From: Spirochaetales bacterium
GTDB taxonomy: Bacteria; Spirochaetota; Spirochaetia; SZUA-6; DRHE01
Reading direction: 5' to 3'
Length of the DNA: 6,386 nt
Assembly: GCA_016935715.1 (NCBI GenBank)
Contig: JAFGQJ010000357.1
Span: forward strand, 1-6,386
Shown here in pieces: positions 5,789-6,386 of this stretch. Below the pieces are notes generated by a model that saw only the letters and a program-made list of their open reading frames with translations, was not told the origin of the DNA and did not search any database. Numbering within the stretch: position 1 is the first letter of the stretch; each line of letters opens with the position of its first letter. Made by a program: the position numbers and the translations under genes.

Positions 5789-6386
5789 TCAGAGGGTTGG
5801 TTTGTTGGACATGAAGAACACCACTGCTAATCTTCGCGGCTCCAGCCGCTGCGGTGCAAACTCCTCGAATTTGCAGGCACAGGAATCCTGGAGGTCTGAG
5901 AGCGAAGGGACCGTGCTGCCGTTCTGCAGGCTGACCCGCCGGCCGCGGATCGTGCCGTGCAGCAGCAGCTCCAGCCCCAGGGGGTCGTGGATCTTGAGGC
6001 AGTAGTCCTGGCTGTCCGGATCCACGGGAACGGCGTACTTCCCGGTGATGCCGCAGAAGGGGCAGGAGTCCTCGTAGGGGTGCAGCGGCTCCTCCGTGGC
6101 GACCTCGTAGTGCACGCTGGCAGGAAACAGGAAGAACTCCCGGTTTTGCCCCCCCGAAGAGATCTCCGAGATCTGCATCCCTGCTTCCAGCAGCGGCGAG
6201 CAGTAAAAGCGGGCGTGACCCTGGTGCCAGTGGGACCGCTCGGGATGATCTTCGCTCACGTAGCGCTGGACCGGCCCGAGCCTGGTCTGGAAGTCGCTCC
6301 CTTCCCCCGGCCTGCTCAGGAGGTGGTAGAGATTGTGGTTCTGAATGTCCCCGACGAAGTCGTCCCTCCATCCGAGCCTCTTCTCG
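5789..6386 (-). CDS. C-terminal part of an unrecognised cysteine-containing protein (5' end outside window)
   Basis: The minus-strand frame is open from the window edge to a TGA at 5789-5791 and gives 198 residues. I do not recognise the family. It has a balanced, globular composition (DDFVGDIQNHNLYHLL near the start, then mixed beta-like segments such as EFFLFPASVHYEV). This argues that it is the real frame rather than the Ala/Arg/Gly-rich frame overlapping it at 5724-6371. Visible cysteines, numbered in the fragment, are Cys62, a CPFCG pair at 108 and 111, Cys129, and a CAC pair at 169 and 171, so a zinc or other metal site is possible. There is no membrane segment or signal peptide in the visible part. 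A GTG at 6259 could be mistaken for the start, but the frame continues upstream to the edge without a stop. It runs in the direction of the TRAP operon but ends before that operon's own promoter. Confidence 0.7.
   Translation of the reverse strand, partial: EKRLGWRDDFVGDIQNHNLYHLLSRPGEGSDFQTRLGPVQRYVSEDHPERSHWHQGHARFYCSPLLEAGMQISEISSGGQNREFFLFPASVHYEVATEEPLHPYEDSCPFCGITGKYAVPVDPDSQDYCLKIHDPLGLELLLHGTIRGRRVSLQNGSTVPSLSDLQDSCACKFEEFAPQRLEPRRLAVVFFMSNKPTL

Noticed and set aside
4672..5814. A 380-codon + strand open frame opposite dctP
   Set aside because: It lies antisense to a clear DctP gene, spans that gene's promoter and the intercistronic hairpin, and has no ribosome site or recognisable motif.
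5724..6371. A 215-codon minus-strand frame overlapping the C-terminal fragment and the dctP promoter
   Set aside because: Its product is low-complexity Ala/Arg/Gly/Pro-rich, typical of an off-frame reading in GC-rich DNA, and it would overlap the dctP start; the frame ending at 5789 has a normal protein composition.

Overview
The window is GC-rich, gene-dense bacterial DNA with no RNA genes, mobile elements or CRISPR visible. A spirochaete or a similar anaerobic to fermentative bacterium is my best guess. This rests on the codon bias, the DctP signal peptide ending FATGESE (a style I associate with spirochaete binding proteins), and the combination of a hydrogenase-type nickel chaperone pair, a GdhA-type glutamate dehydrogenase and a TRAP transporter. 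The assignment is tentative.

Positions 1-1376 (+ strand) hold a tight run of three genes: the 3' end of a gene for a protein with a winged-helix-like C-terminus, a HypA nickel metallochaperone, and a Mrp/MinD-type P-loop ATPase. The HypA is not the common enterobacterial form. It has the MHEW start and the long insert between its two zinc CxxC motifs that mark the Thermococcus-type HypA. The ATPase has the features of the atypical HypB (HypB-AT) that partners that HypA in archaea, and it lacks the C-terminal CxxC of true Fe-S carrier Mrp proteins. Together they look like a nickel-insertion module for a [NiFe] enzyme encoded elsewhere. This is the most interesting part of the window.

Positions 1377-2859 (+ strand) hold an AT-rich promoter and leader region followed by a complete hexameric-type glutamate dehydrogenase gene, gdhA, which is probably its own transcription unit.

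Positions 2869-5783 (- strand) hold a complete TRAP transporter operon convergent with gdhA, with only 9 bp between the stop codons. The order is binding protein, large permease, small permease (P-M-Q); the usual order is P-Q-M. A near-consensus sigma70-type promoter lies in front of dctP, and a perfect 12-bp inverted repeat sits between dctP and dctM. That repeat probably sets binding-protein transcript levels above permease levels.

Positions 5789-6386 (- strand) hold the C-terminal part of an unrecognised cysteine-containing protein that stops just upstream of the dctP promoter.
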